Made by a program: the position numbers and the translations under genes. The notes beneath the pieces were generated by a model, which saw nothing but the letters and a program-made list of their open reading frames with translations, searched no databases and was not told the DNA's origin. Below are positions 54,272 through 63,900 of a stretch of 64,000 bases of DNA, in pieces. Origin of the DNA: Flavisphingopyxis soli (GTDB lineage: Bacteria > Pseudomonadota > Alphaproteobacteria > Sphingomonadales > Sphingomonadaceae); contig NZ_VOPY01000001.1 in assembly GCF_007995095.1 (NCBI RefSeq), positions 707,001 to 771,000 on the forward strand, in the 5' to 3' direction. Position 1 is the stretch's first letter. Each line of letters opens with the position of its first letter.

Positions 54272-54808
54272 ATGTCGCGCTGGTACATCATTCACGCCTA
54301 TTCGGGTTTCGAAGGCAAGGTTCGCGATGCGATCCTGTCCGAAGCCAAGCGGCTCGGCCTCGAGCATCTGGTCGAGGACGTCGAAGTTCCGACCGAGACC
54401 GTCACCGAAGTCCGCCGCGGCAAGAAGGTCCAGTCCGAACGCAAGTTCTTCCCGGGCTATGTCCTCGCCAAGTTGGCGCTGAACGACGACGTCTATCACC
54501 TCGTCAAGAACACGCCCAAGGTCACCGGCTTCCTGGGATCGAGCGGCAAGCCGATCCCGATCACCGAAGCCGAAGCGGCGCGCATCCTCGATTCGAAGGA
54601 AGAGGCCGCGGCCAAGCCCAAGACGCAGATCCGTGTCGATTACGAAATCGGCGACCAGGTCAAGGTGCTCGACGGTCCGTTCGCCAGCTTCAACGGCGTC
54701 GTCGAGGAACTCGATTTCGACAAGGCCAAGGTCAAGGTGTCGGTGTCGATTTTCGGTCGCGCCACGCCGGTCGAGCTCGATTTCGAACAGGTCGAGCTGG
54801 CCAAGTAA
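54272..54808 (+). CDS. nusG: Transcription antitermination factor NusG
   Basis: A 178-residue protein with NGN (MSRWYIIHAYSGFEGKVRDAI, FFPGYVLAKL, TPKVTGFLG) and KOW (GDQVKVLDGPFASFNGVVEELD, SIFGRATPVELDFEQVE) domains. It couples RNA polymerase to ribosomes and Rho. A GC hairpin (CGGGGC-CTCG-GCCCCG, 54814-54829) lies right after the stop, without a T tract. Confidence 0.97.
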   Translation: MSRWYIIHAYSGFEGKVRDAILSEAKRLGLEHLVEDVEVPTETVTEVRRGKKVQSERKFFPGYVLAKLALNDDVYHLVKNTPKVTGFLGSSGKPIPITEAEAARILDSKEEAAAKPKTQIRVDYEIGDQVKVLDGPFASFNGVVEELDFDKAKVKVSVSIFGRATPVELDFEQVELAK

Positions 54809-54949
54809 TTTCCCGGGGCCTCGGCCCCGCGAAGCGCTCCCTCGGGAGCATCCGTGCGGGAGGATGGGGTGATGCCCGTCTGTTTGACCGCTTAACATGA
54901 TGGGCCGCCGCCAAGGCTATGGCCCAGACAGTGAGAAAGGAGCCATTTC

Positions 54950-55381
54950 ATGGCGAAGAAAATTACCGGCTATATCAAGCTGCAGGTACCCGCGGGGACG
55001 GCCAACCCGTCGCCACCGATCGGCCCGGCATTGGGCCAGCGCGGCGTCAACATCATGGAATTCTGCAAGGCGTTCAACGCCGCGACGCAGGACCTTGAAA
55101 AGAACATGCCGATCCCGACCACGATCACCGTGTTCGCCGATCGCAGCTTCACCTTCACGACCAAGTCGCCCCCGGCGAGCTTCCTGATCAAGAAAGCCGC
55201 CAAGCTGAAATCGGGTTCGAAGGAGCCCGGCAAGATTTCGGCCGGAACGATCAAGCGTTCGCAGCTCAGCGAAATCGCCGAGCAGAAGATGGCTGATCTC
55301 AACGCCAACAATATCGAACAGGCAACGAAGATCATCGAAGGCAGCGCCCGTTCGATGGGCCTCGAAGTGGTGGAGGGCTAA
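54950..55381 (+). CDS. rplK: 50S ribosomal protein L11
   Basis: A 143-residue protein: [37 protein letters not shown] is the L11 opening and [38 protein letters not shown] its RNA-binding C-terminus. It binds the GTPase-associated region of 23S rRNA. AGAAAGGAG precedes the ATG. First gene of the L11-L1 pair, 4 bases before rplA. Confidence 0.98.
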   Translation: MAKKITGYIKLQVPAGTANPSPPIGPALGQRGVNIMEFCKAFNAATQDLEKNMPIPTTITVFADRSFTFTTKSPPASFLIKKAAKLKSGSKEPGKISAGTIKRSQLSEIAEQKMADLNANNIEQATKIIEGSARSMGLEVVEG

Positions 55382-55385
55382 GATC

Positions 55386-56081
55386 ATGGCAAAGCAGACC
55401 AAGAAGCAGCAGATCGTCGCCAAGCTCGACGCCGAAAAGCTCTATGACGTTGCCGAGGCGATCAAGACGCTCAAGGAACATGCCTCGAAGAAGTTCGACG
55501 AGACGATCGAGGTCGCAATGAACCTCGGCGTCGATCCGCGCCACGCCGACCAGATGGTCCGCGGCGTCGTCACGCTGCCTTCGGGCACCGGCAAGGACGT
55601 CAAGGTTGCCGTCTTCGCCCGCGGCGACAAGGCCGACGAGGCCAAGGCCGCTGGTGCCGACGTCGTCGGTGCCGAGGACCTGATGGAAGCCATGCAGAAT
55701 GGCGACCTCGATTACGGCCGCGTCATCGCGACGCCCGACATGATGGGTGTCGTCGGTCGGCTCGGTAAGGTCCTGGGTCCCAAGGGCCTGATGCCGAACC
55801 CGAAGCTCGGCACGGTGACCCCCAATGTCGCGCAAGCGGTCAAGGACGCCAAGGGCGGCCAGATCGAATTCCGCGTCGAAAAGCAGGGTATCGTCCACGC
55901 CGGCATCGGCAAGGCGAGCTTCTCCGACGCCGACATCAAGAAGAACGCCGAGGCATTCTTCGACGCGATCGCCAAGGCCAAGCCGGCTGGCTCGAAGGGC
56001 CGCTACATCCGCAAGGTCACGCTGACTTCGTCGATGGGTCCCGGCCTCAAGATCGACACCGCGGGCATCGCGGGCGCGTAA
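55386..56081 (+). CDS. rplA: 50S ribosomal protein L1
   Basis: A 231-residue protein with the L1 segments [57 protein letters not shown] and [16 protein letters not shown]. It binds the L1 stalk and represses its own operon mRNA. It is followed by a strong terminator, so unlike in many bacteria it does not read into rplJ. Confidence 0.98.
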   Translation: MAKQTKKQQIVAKLDAEKLYDVAEAIKTLKEHASKKFDETIEVAMNLGVDPRHADQMVRGVVTLPSGTGKDVKVAVFARGDKADEAKAAGADVVGAEDLMEAMQNGDLDYGRVIATPDMMGVVGRLGKVLGPKGLMPNPKLGTVTPNVAQAVKDAKGGQIEFRVEKQGIVHAGIGKASFSDADIKKNAEAFFDAIAKAKPAGSKGRYIRKVTLTSSMGPGLKIDTAGIAGA

Positions 56082-56123
56082 AACTTTTCGTCCAGGCTGC
56101 GGCTTGGACGCATGAGACATGAA

Positions 56124-56157
56124 GGGCCGGGGGTGCGAACCTCCGGCCCTTTTTTGG
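56124..56157 (+). terminator. Terminator after rplKA
   Basis: A 13-bp stem with one G-U pair (56124-56136 against 56141-56153) closes on GCGA and is followed by T's. It separates rplKA from the inserted genes and rplJL. Confidence 0.93.
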
Positions 56158-56240
56158 CGATTATATGCTTGATGTAGGAGCGACCCGTGACATCATCATG
56201 CAGGACAGGCAGGTGCTTAATGAGGTTGAGTATTTTGAGA

Positions 56241-56858
56241 TTAGCCCTGAGCTTCTAGTGGCCGGTTCACCTGCGCTTGCAGATTTGTCGGAACTCTCTT
56301 TAGCTGAGGTGGCCACACTGGCTTTATAAGAGATGCTTGGTAGGCTTTAATCATGTTCCCGAGGCCGTCACCGTCTGCGCCAAGTGCTTTCTGAATAGCT
56401 GCGCTGTAACCGATCAGACTGTGAAGATGGGTGATGAAAACGCGCAGGTCTTTGCTCTCGAAGGTAGGGTTGAAAATCCGAGCCTTTCCCTTTCCGTCCA
56501 CCGAAAGGATGCGAGCTACGCGTTCGCCGTTATGGATCTCAGTCGCGTAGATGCCGTGGATGTAGAAATTCCGGTATCCCAGTAATAGCACAAATCCTTT
56601 GCATAAATGCTGGAGGTGTGGCGCAATCTCTTTTAATTCATCGAGTCGGCTACCGGCCTCAATCGCCTGCGTAAGCGAGCGGTTCCCCATCTCAGCGGAA
56701 ACAGCGAGACTGACATAGGATTGCCCAAGCAGCAGCTGTACTATTTGCTTCAAGCTGGCCTCAGCCTGGTTCCAGAATATAATGGCTGACATAAATTGTT
56801 CAGCCAGATCACTAGGACGCCAAGGGGGCTTCACACGGTAATTAAAAGATATGTCCAT
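56241..56858 (-). CDS. HEPN-like hypothetical protein inside the ribosomal operon
   Basis: A 205-residue protein without signal or membrane segments. The helical sequence includes LGYRNFYIHGIYATE, an R-x4-H element as in HEPN ribonuclease domains, plus EQFMSAIIFWNQAEASLKQIVQLLLGQSY. HEPN proteins are often RNases in defence or toxin systems; family membership is tentative. Codon use is less GC-rich than the surrounding ribosomal genes. It is opposite to rplKA/rplJL and lies between the rplA terminator and the hicA-type gene. The start at 56858 was chosen on content; 56930 is possible. Confidence 0.65.
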   Translation of the reverse strand: MDISFNYRVKPPWRPSDLAEQFMSAIIFWNQAEASLKQIVQLLLGQSYVSLAVSAEMGNRSLTQAIEAGSRLDELKEIAPHLQHLCKGFVLLLGYRNFYIHGIYATEIHNGERVARILSVDGKGKARIFNPTFESKDLRVFITHLHSLIGYSAAIQKALGADGDGLGNMIKAYQASLIKPVWPPQLKRVPTNLQAQVNRPLEAQG

Positions 56859-56974
56859 AGCTGACACCGATAAAAAAGAGGCGGACGAGGTTCTAAAGCA
56901 GATACTGGCGACCCCGACTGCTTCCCACAAGTATCCTTGACCCGGACTGCAAAACCGTAAATCTGCTCCTCGAT

Positions 56975-57256
56975 ATGGCGAGAAAAGAAAAGCGTCTTGA
57001 GGCGATGCGGCGGAATCCCGATGGTTGGACTATCGAGAACGTAGGCTCATTGTGCCGCAGCTTTGGAATAGACTTCGCAAAGCCGAGTGGCGGGTCTCAC
57101 TACGGTATTGCCCACCCCTCTCAAGAGCACCATCTTACGGTGCCGCGTGACAGGCCGATTAAGAGGATATACATTAAGCGTCTCGTAGAGTTCGTCGATG
57201 CCGTTCTCGCGGCTGAAGACGGCGATGAAACTGAGGAGGTTAGCGATGCACGTTAG
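56975..57256 (+). CDS. hicA: HicA-family toxin
   Basis: A 93-residue protein with the HicA double-stranded-RNA-binding-like fold: FGIDFAKPSGGSHYGIAHPSQEHHLTVPRDRPIKRIYIKRLVEFVDAVL. The GGSHY segment contains the catalytic histidine, and VPRDRPIKRIYIK is the family's C-terminal motif. HicA cleaves mRNA. The first 30 residues (RKEKRLEAMRRNPDGWTIENV) are an N-terminal extension. It overlaps the antitoxin gene by 11 bases. Confidence 0.85.
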   Translation: MARKEKRLEAMRRNPDGWTIENVGSLCRSFGIDFAKPSGGSHYGIAHPSQEHHLTVPRDRPIKRIYIKRLVEFVDAVLAAEDGDETEEVSDAR

Positions 57257-57461
57257 CGATTATCAGGTGGTGATAGAACGCCTCTCCGACGAAGACGGCG
57301 GGGGTTATCTTGCCACCGTTCCGGCACTGCCGGGCTGCATGGCAGATGGCGAAACCCGCCAGGAGGCTTTGGAGCGCGTTGAAGGCGCCATGCTGACATG
57401 GGCTTTCATGGCCGAACGCATGGGTCGAACGATTCCTGCACCAGCGAAGCTTTCCGCTTAA
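57246..57461 (+). CDS. hicB: HicB-family antitoxin (short form)
   Basis: A 71-residue HicB-like protein: YQVVIERLSDEDGGGYLATVPALPGCMADGETRQEALERVEGAMLTW is the partial RNase H-like HicB fold that neutralises HicA. It ends soon after MGRTIPAPAKLSA, with no ribbon-helix-helix or HTH domain, so it probably cannot autoregulate by DNA binding. Co-translated with hicA. Confidence 0.82.
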   Translation: MHVSDYQVVIERLSDEDGGGYLATVPALPGCMADGETRQEALERVEGAMLTWAFMAERMGRTIPAPAKLSA

Positions 57462-57545
57462 TCAGGCCAACGCTTTCGGCCGATAGGTCGGGCGCTTGCT
57501 GCCTCCGCAGTCTCGTCTTCCCCCTGACGACGCTTTCATGCACTG

Positions 57546-57573
57546 TTGACTCACCCACCCAATCCGCTAGAGC
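57546..57573 (+). promoter_or_regulatory. Predicted sigma70-type promoter for rplJL
   Basis: TTGACT (57546-57551) and TAGAGC (57568-57573) are separated by 16 bases, about 280 bases before rplJ. They lie downstream of hicB and give rplJL a start independent of rplKA. Confidence 0.5.
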
Positions 57574-57849
57574 GCCCTCGCACCGGCGGGCTTGCCCGTC
57601 GGTACCGTCCGAGACAGTTGCTGGAGGTTTCCTCCTTAATTTGCAGCCAAGACGGGGTAGCGTTTCAGGTGGGTTCGCCCGCCGCGTCGGTTGACGATGG
57701 GCCTGATGGTCCGCTCGACCGGCCTTACTCTCCCCTTTGGACGTGATGGCTGGGCCGTTGGCCCATGCCTTCGCGCGTCATGTCGCCCAGGCGGCGTGAC
57801 GGATTGAGTAGCTGCATCGGGTCTGCCCGGTGCAAGATGGGAGCATATT
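57574..57849 (+). ncRNA. L10 (rplJL) leader region
   Basis: This gene-free stretch of 276 bases before rplJ contains GTCCGAGACAGTTGCTGGAGG, typical of the L10 leader, and several GC hairpins including CACCGGCGGGCTTGCCCGTCGGT. L10/L12 bind such leaders to repress their own translation. The region 57462-57545 before it holds nothing recognisable. Confidence 0.65.
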
Positions 57850-58365
57850 ATGGATCGTACCGAGAAGAAGGCGGCGGTTGCCGCGCTCGGCGAGACGTTC
57901 GCCTCCGCCGGCGTGGTTGTGGTTACCCGCAACCTCGGCCTGACGGTGGCGCAGTCGACCGACCTCAGGGCGAAAGTCCGCGAGGCCGGTGCGCAGTTCC
58001 GCGTGTCGAAGAACAAGCTGGCCAAGATCGCCATCGAAGGCACCGATTATGCAGGTCTTGCCGACCTGTTGACCGGTCCCGTCGCACTGGCGAGCTCGGA
58101 AGACCCCGTGGCTGCCGCCAAGGCTGCCGTGGACTTCGCCAAGTCGAACGACAAGCTCGAGATCGTCGGCGGCGCCATGGGTGCCAAGATGCTCGACGCC
58201 GATGGCGTCAAGGCGCTGGCATCGCTGCCAAGCCTCGACGAACTGCGCGCGAAACTCGTCGGCCTCATGCAGGCGCCGGCGACCAAGCTCGCACAGATCA
58301 GCGCGGCTCCGGCCGGTCAGCTGGCACGCGTGTTCGGCGCCTATGCCGCCAAGGACGCGGCATAA
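57850..58365 (+). CDS. rplJ: 50S ribosomal protein L10
   Basis: A 171-residue protein with the L10 RNA-binding N-terminus ([46 protein letters not shown]) and the C-terminal helices that bind L12 dimers. It anchors the L12 stalk to 23S rRNA. GGGAG precedes the start. Confidence 0.97.
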   Translation: MDRTEKKAAVAALGETFASAGVVVVTRNLGLTVAQSTDLRAKVREAGAQFRVSKNKLAKIAIEGTDYAGLADLLTGPVALASSEDPVAAAKAAVDFAKSNDKLEIVGGAMGAKMLDADGVKALASLPSLDELRAKLVGLMQAPATKLAQISAAPAGQLARVFGAYAAKDAA

Positions 58366-58419
58366 GTCTTTCGTACTTTAACAACCCTTTGAAACGTTTA
58401 GAAATTGGAGTGAATTATA

Positions 58420-58791
58420 ATGGCTGATTTGGAAAAGATCGTCGACCAGCTTTCGGCTCTCACCGTGATGGAAGCTGCTGACCTGTCGAAGATGCTCGAA
58501 GAGAAGTGGGGCGTTTCGGCTGCCGCTGCTGTCGCCGCTCCGGCTGCTGCCGCTGCTGCCGGTCCTGCTGCTGAAGAGCAGACCGAATTCGACGTGATCC
58601 TAACCGGCGACGGTGGCAAGAAGATCAACGTCATCAAGGAAGTCCGCGCGATCACGCAGCTGGGCCTCGGCGAAGCCAAGGCGCTCGTCGAAGGCGCGCC
58701 CAAGGCGATCAAGGAAGGCGTCAACAAGGCCGAAGCCGAAGAGATCAAGAAGAAGATCGAAGAAGCCGGCGGCACCGTTGAGCTTAAGTAA
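58420..58791 (+). CDS. rplL: 50S ribosomal protein L7/L12
   Basis: A 123-residue protein: dimerisation N-terminus ([29 protein letters not shown]), alanine-rich hinge ([19 protein letters not shown]), and the factor-binding C-terminal domain ([40 protein letters not shown]). It recruits elongation factors. Followed by two strong terminators. Confidence 0.98.
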   Translation: MADLEKIVDQLSALTVMEAADLSKMLEEKWGVSAAAAVAAPAAAAAAGPAAEEQTEFDVILTGDGGKKINVIKEVRAITQLGLGEAKALVEGAPKAIKEGVNKAEAEEIKKKIEEAGGTVELK

Positions 58792-58855
58792 GATTGGGTT
58801 CGCTCAATTAAGCATCACGAGTTTTGCGGGTGTCTTGAAGCACTCGTGAATGGGA

Positions 58856-58887
58856 AGGGGTGGTCCGGCAACGGATCGCCCCTTTTT
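58856..58887 (+). terminator. Terminator after rplL
   Basis: A 12-bp stem with two G-U pairs, 58856-58867 against 58872-58883, has a GCAA tetraloop and a run of T. It ends the rplJL transcript, so rpoB is transcribed separately. Confidence 0.9.
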
Positions 58888-58910
58888 CGTTGTGGCTCGC
58901 ACCCAAACAA

Positions 58911-58938
58911 AAAAGGCCGCCCCGATGGGCGGCCTTTT
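58911..58938. terminator. Bidirectional terminator
   Basis: A perfect 12-bp stem, AAAAGGCCGCCC and GGGCGGCCTTTT, has a CGAT loop with A's on one side and T's on the other. It can serve rplJL and the convergent gene at 58957-59844. Confidence 0.92.
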
Positions 58939-58956
58939 CGTTGGAGGGCGATGCGA

Positions 58957-59844
58957 TCAGGCGAGCGCGGGGCGCATGCCGCCGAAGCCTGCCGCGCCCG
59001 CGCCTTCGCGCTTGTCGAGGAAGCGGGCGCGCGCGAGGCGCTTGCGCAACGTGAGGAAGGGATTGTCGGGCGTCGGGCCACGCATGGCGCGCTCGACATG
59101 GCTGCCCGCAATCGCGGGACGGGCCGTCGGCGCGCGCACCAGGGCGGGAGTGACCGGCGCTGCCGCTGCTGCATAAACGGGGGCAGCGGGCTGGGCGACA
59201 GGCTGGGCACGGCGTGCGGGCTCATAGCCCTGTTCGGCGGGCAGCGCCTCGTCCGAGCGACGGCGACGCAGCGCAAAGGCGAGTCCGCCGATGCCGAGCA
59301 GGCCCAGGCCGATCAATCCGCCGGTAACGAGCGCGTTGTCGTTGGTCGAGATCGTCTGCTGCGGCGCTGCTTCGGGGGCAGGCGTCACGGTGTCGCTGGC
59401 CAGCGGTGCAGGGGCGACAGCTTCGACCGGTAGCTCGGCGGCGACGGGTACGATCGTCTCATCGGCAGCGCTGGGTGTGGTGGCAGTGCTGCGCGGCGTC
59501 ACGGGTGCGGCACGAGGCGCGGCCGTGCTGGCGACCTGCTTGGCACGCGGAGCCGGGGTTGCGGCCGCGTCGGCGATAGCCGCATCGGCGATCTGGCGCA
59601 GCGCTTCGGGTGCAATCGTCGAACGCGGAGCGGGCGCAGGCGCGGTGGTCGCGACAGGTTTGGTCGCGACGGGTTCGGTCATGATGACCGGTTGCGCAAC
59701 GGGGGCCGGGGCGGGCGCCGACATGGCGGGCGGCGTGCCGGCATCGGCCGGAACGGTCTGGGCCGCGACGGCGAGAGGGGTCGATGCGAGGACAGCGGCA
59801 ATCGCGGTCATCGCGGGGCGAAAGTGGGTGTGGTTCTTGGTCAT
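58957..59844 (-). CDS. Proline/alanine-rich membrane protein with conserved cytoplasmic tail
   Basis: A 295-residue protein: signal peptide (about 1-28, ending LAVAAQT), a long Pro/Ala/Thr-rich periplasmic stretch (to about 168), one membrane segment (ALVTGGLIGLGLLGIGGLAFALRRRR) and a cytoplasmic end with HVERAMRGPTPDNPFLTLRKRLARARFLDKRE, which looks conserved and basic. Similar to sortase-substrate topology, but no sortase motif is apparent. No known family. It would link the envelope to something bound at the basic tail. Confidence 0.65.
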   Translation of the reverse strand: MTKNHTHFRPAMTAIAAVLASTPLAVAAQTVPADAGTPPAMSAPAPAPVAQPVIMTEPVATKPVATTAPAPAPRSTIAPEALRQIADAAIADAAATPAPRAKQVASTAAPRAAPVTPRSTATTPSAADETIVPVAAELPVEAVAPAPLASDTVTPAPEAAPQQTISTNDNALVTGGLIGLGLLGIGGLAFALRRRRSDEALPAEQGYEPARRAQPVAQPAAPVYAAAAAPVTPALVRAPTARPAIAGSHVERAMRGPTPDNPFLTLRKRLARARFLDKREGAGAAGFGGMRPALA

Positions 59845-60043
59845 AGTCCATCCTCAACCCCCCAATCGGACGGTCGGGTGCGGCCGACGCGACGATCCGT
59901 TGGCAAACGGCGACGAAGCGAAAACTGTCTGAAAAACCTAGGGTTTTCAGGGCGGGCAGAGGGCTAATGCGTTGTTATTATACGATATTCGTCAATCGAA
60001 ATCCCGGTCAATGGAATCGCCGATTAGGCCCGATTTGCGCACC

Positions 60044-60580
60044 TCAGGGCAGTTTGATCACCAGCCGCGCGCCCATCATGTCGAGGCCCGGATTCTGTTG
60101 CCAGTTGAACAACCGGGCATGGCTGATGTGGACCCAGCTCGCCTCGAGCGCGACGTGCGGCGACAGGTTGGCACCAATCGCAATTTCCGGGACGAACAGC
60201 ACGGGACTGCCGAGATCGGTCCGACGTCCGGTCGTATCATAGCGTTCGGACGGGCCGTCCTGGACCGCAAGGCCGATGCCGGGACGCGCGTAGATCGGCC
60301 CATTGCCGAATTTCCAGCCAAAGCCGCCGGCGATGAAGTCGGTATCACCCGCGGTGTTGACCGACGCCATGGCATATGGTGCGGGATGGCCGAGGAAGCC
60401 GAGATCTACGGGCTTAAAGCGATAGCCCGCCATGATGTCTGTGCCGCCTTCGCCGGTGTAGAGGGTGAAGGGGGTATCGACGCCGTGAACATATGCGCCG
60501 ACGAATGCTTCCTGCGCCGCGGCCGGCGCGGCGAGACCAATACAGGCGCTGGCGATCACGACTAACGATCTGCTGTTCAT
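60044..60580 (-). CDS. PagL-like acyloxyacyl hydrolase / outer-membrane beta-barrel
   Basis: A 178-residue protein with a signal peptide (ending GLAAPAAAQ) and alternating beta strands throughout. The C-terminal WVHISHARLFNWQQNPGLD parallels the PagL active site (HxS followed by an acidic residue): His151, Ser153, and Asp167 in place of the usual Glu. PagL removes the 3-O-acyl chain from lipid A. Sphingomonads make glycosphingolipids rather than lipid A, so the substrate here is doubtful. Confidence 0.75.
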   Translation of the reverse strand: MNSRSLVVIASACIGLAAPAAAQEAFVGAYVHGVDTPFTLYTGEGGTDIMAGYRFKPVDLGFLGHPAPYAMASVNTAGDTDFIAGGFGWKFGNGPIYARPGIGLAVQDGPSERYDTTGRRTDLGSPVLFVPEIAIGANLSPHVALEASWVHISHARLFNWQQNPGLDMMGARLVIKLP

Positions 60581-60718
60581 CAGGGATTCTCCACTATCGG
60601 GGCGGCAAAAGCGACCATTGCCGCAAAGCCTTTTACCGTGAGATGAACCCAGAGCGATAAACTATTCGCCGGGCAGGCGTTTTCTTTATTCGTGCCGCCT
60701 TGCAACCCGCCCGCGCGC

Positions 60719-60747
60719 TTGACGCTGCGGCGCACAAATCCTATATC
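60719..60747 (+). promoter_or_regulatory. Promoter for rpoB
   Basis: TTGACG (60719-60724) and TATATC (60742-60747) have an ideal 17-base spacer, 227 bases before rpoB. The rest of the 60581-60973 gap has no gene; GCCCCGGAAATCGGGG forms a hairpin (60849-60864) in the leader. Confidence 0.75.
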
Positions 60748-60973
60748 GCTGCCAACGCCACCCCGTTCGGGCCGGGCACCGCCGTCGCGCAGCAGTGCTC
60801 ATGAATAGATCGGGATCAGGCTTCAAATAGCGTGAAAGCTGCAGGTTCGCCCCGGAAATCGGGGTCGTGAGCCATGCGGCTTTTCGCGTTTGTGCATGCG
60901 CAAAAGCTATCCGACCGCGAGTCGAACGACGACTGCGGCGACCCGAATCGAACCCAGAAGGGCTTTATATTCC

Positions 60974-63900
60974 ATGGCTTCCAAGGCTCCGGCGAAACCC
61001 AAGGCGAAACCTGCGGCGAAGAAGACCGCTTCGCGCAAGATCATCAAAACGCTCGATGCGACCGCCAAGCGTCGCATCCGCAAGATGTTCGGCAACATCC
61101 ACGAAGTCGTGGAAATGCCCAATCTGATCGAGGTCCAGCGCGAGAGCTATGAGCAGTTCCTGCGGTCCGATCCGTCGATCGATTACGTCTCGGGCCTGGA
61201 AAAGACGCTGCGCGGCGTCTTCCCGATCCGCGATTTCGCCGGCACCGCCGAGATGGATTTCGTCCATTACGAGCTCGAAGATCCCAAGTTCGATACCGAG
61301 GAATGCCGCCAGCGCGGGATTACCTATGCCGCGCCGATGCGCGTCACGCTGCGCCTGATCGTCTTTGAAGTCGACACCGAGACCGAAACCCGGTCGGTGC
61401 TCGATATCAAGGAGCAGGACGTCTACATGGGCGACATGCCGCTGATGACGCACAACGGCACCTTCATCATCAACGGCACCGAGCGCGTCATCGTTTCGCA
61501 GATGCACCGCAGCCCGGGCGTGTTGTTCGACCACGATCGCGGCAAGACGCACGCATCGGGCAAGTTCCTGTTCGCCGCGCGCGTCATTCCGTATCGCGGT
61601 TCGTGGCTCGATTTCGAATTCGACGCCAAGGACATCGTCAACGTCCGGATCGATCGCAAGCGCAAGCTGCCCGTCACTGCGCTGCTCCAGGCGCTCGAGA
61701 TGGACGACGAGGAAATCCTCGGCACGTTCTACAACATCATCACCTATGAGCGCGGCAAGGACGGCTGGAAAATCCCGTTCGCGAGCGAAAACTGGCGTGG
61801 CCAGAAGCCGCAGTTCGACATCGTCGACGCGGCCTCGGGCGAAGTCGTCTTCGCTGCGGGTCAGAAGATCACGCCGCGCGCCGCGACCAAGGCGGTCAAG
61901 GACGGCCTCAAGGAACTGCTGATCCCGACCGAGGAAATCTTCGGCCGCTATTCGGCGCACGACCTGGTCAACGACAAGACCGGCGAGATCTACATCGAGG
62001 CGGGCGACGAAGTTACGCCTGAAAACCTCGAGAAGCTCGACAACGCCAAGATCAAGAACCTCGACCTGCTCGACATCGATCACGTCACGACGGGGCCGTG
62101 GATCCGCAACACGCTGAAGGCCGACAAGGCCGAGGATCGCGACCAGGCATTGTCCGACATCTACCGCGTCATGCGCCCCGGCGAACCGCCGACGCGCGAG
62201 ACCGCCGATGCGCTGTTCAACGGCCTGTTCTTCGATCCCGAGCGCTACGACCTTTCGGCGGTCGGCCGCGTCAAGCTCAACATGCGCCTCGAACTCGATG
62301 CCGCTGACGACGTCACGACGCTGCGCAAGGAAGACATCCTCGCGGTGGTCCAGGAGCTCGTCAATCTGAAGGACGGCAAGGGCGACATCGATGACATCGA
62401 TAACCTCGGCAACCGGCGCGTGCGCTCGGTCGGCGAGCTGCTCGAGAACCAGTATCGCATCGGCCTGTTGCGCATGGAGCGTGCGGTCAAGGAACGGATG
62501 AGCAGCGTCGACGTGTCGACCGTGATGCCCAACGACCTGATCAACGCCAAGCCGGCGGTTGCCGCGGTCCGCGAATTCTTCGGCTCGTCGCAGCTGTCGC
62601 AGTTCATGGATCAGACCAACCCGCTGTCCGAAGTGACGCACAAGCGTCGCGTTTCGGCCTTGGGCCCAGGCGGTCTGACGCGTGAACGCGCGGGCTTCGA
62701 AGTCCGCGACGTTCACCCGACGCATTATGGCCGCATCTGCCCGATCGAGACGCCTGAAGGCCCGAACATCGGCCTGATCAACTCGCTCGCATCGTTCAGC
62801 CGCGTCAACAAGTACGGTTTCATCGAGACGCCGTACCGCAAGGTGATCGACAACAAGGTGACCGAAGACGTCGTCTATCTGTCGGCAATGGAAGAGCAGA
62901 AGCATACTGTTGCCCAGGCGAACGCCGAACTGACCAAGGATAATACCTTTGTCGAAGAGCTCGTTTCGGCCCGCGAAAGCGGTGAATTCGTCATGGCGCC
63001 GCGCGATACCGTGACGCTGATGGACGTCAGCCCCAAGCAGCTGGTTTCGGTTGCCGCATCGCTGATCCCGTTCCTCGAAAACGATGACGCCAACCGCGCA
63101 TTGATGGGATCGAACATGCAGCGCCAGGCTGTGCCGCTGGTTCGTGCCGAGGCACCGTTCGTCGGTACCGGCATGGAAGAAACCGTGGCCCGCGATTCGG
63201 GCGCGGCGATTTCGGCGCGTCGCGCCGGCGTCGTCGACCAGGTCGATGCGCTGCGCATCGTCATCCGCGCAACCGGCGAGATCGAAGCCGGCCGTTCGGG
63301 CGTCGACATCTATACGCTGCAGAAATTCCAGCGTTCGAACCAGAACACCTGCATCAACCAGCGTCCGCTGGTGAAGGTCGGCGATCTGGTCAACGAAGGC
63401 GACATCATCGCCGATGGCCCGTCGACCGAGTTCGGCGAGCTCGCGCTCGGCAAGAACAGCCTCGTCGCGTTCATGCCGTGGAATGGCTACAACTACGAGG
63501 ATTCGATCCTCATCTCCGAACGCATCGTCAAGGACGACGTCTTCACCTCGATCCACATCGAGGAATTCGAAGTCATGGCGCGCGACACCAAGCTCGGGCC
63601 CGAAGACATCACGCGCGACATTCCCAACGTCGGCGAGGAAGCCCTGCGCAACCTCGACGAAGCGGGCATTGTCTACATTGGTGCCGAGGTCGAACCTGGC
63701 GATATCCTTGCCGGCAAGATCACGCCCAAGGGCGAAAGCCCGATGACGCCTGAAGAAAAGCTGCTTCGCGCAATCTTCGGTGAAAAGGCTTCGGACGTTC
63801 GCGATACCTCGCTCAAGCTGCCGCCGGGCGTTGCCGGGACGGTCGTCGAGGTGCGCGTGTTCAACCGCCACGGCATCGACAAGGACGAGCGCGCGATGGC

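Noticed and set aside
60965-63871. Open frame of 968 codons opposite rpoB
   Set aside because: It is a by-product of GC-rich codon positions on the coding strand. Its translation is rich in Asp, Arg, Val and His without domain structure, and rpoB is certain.
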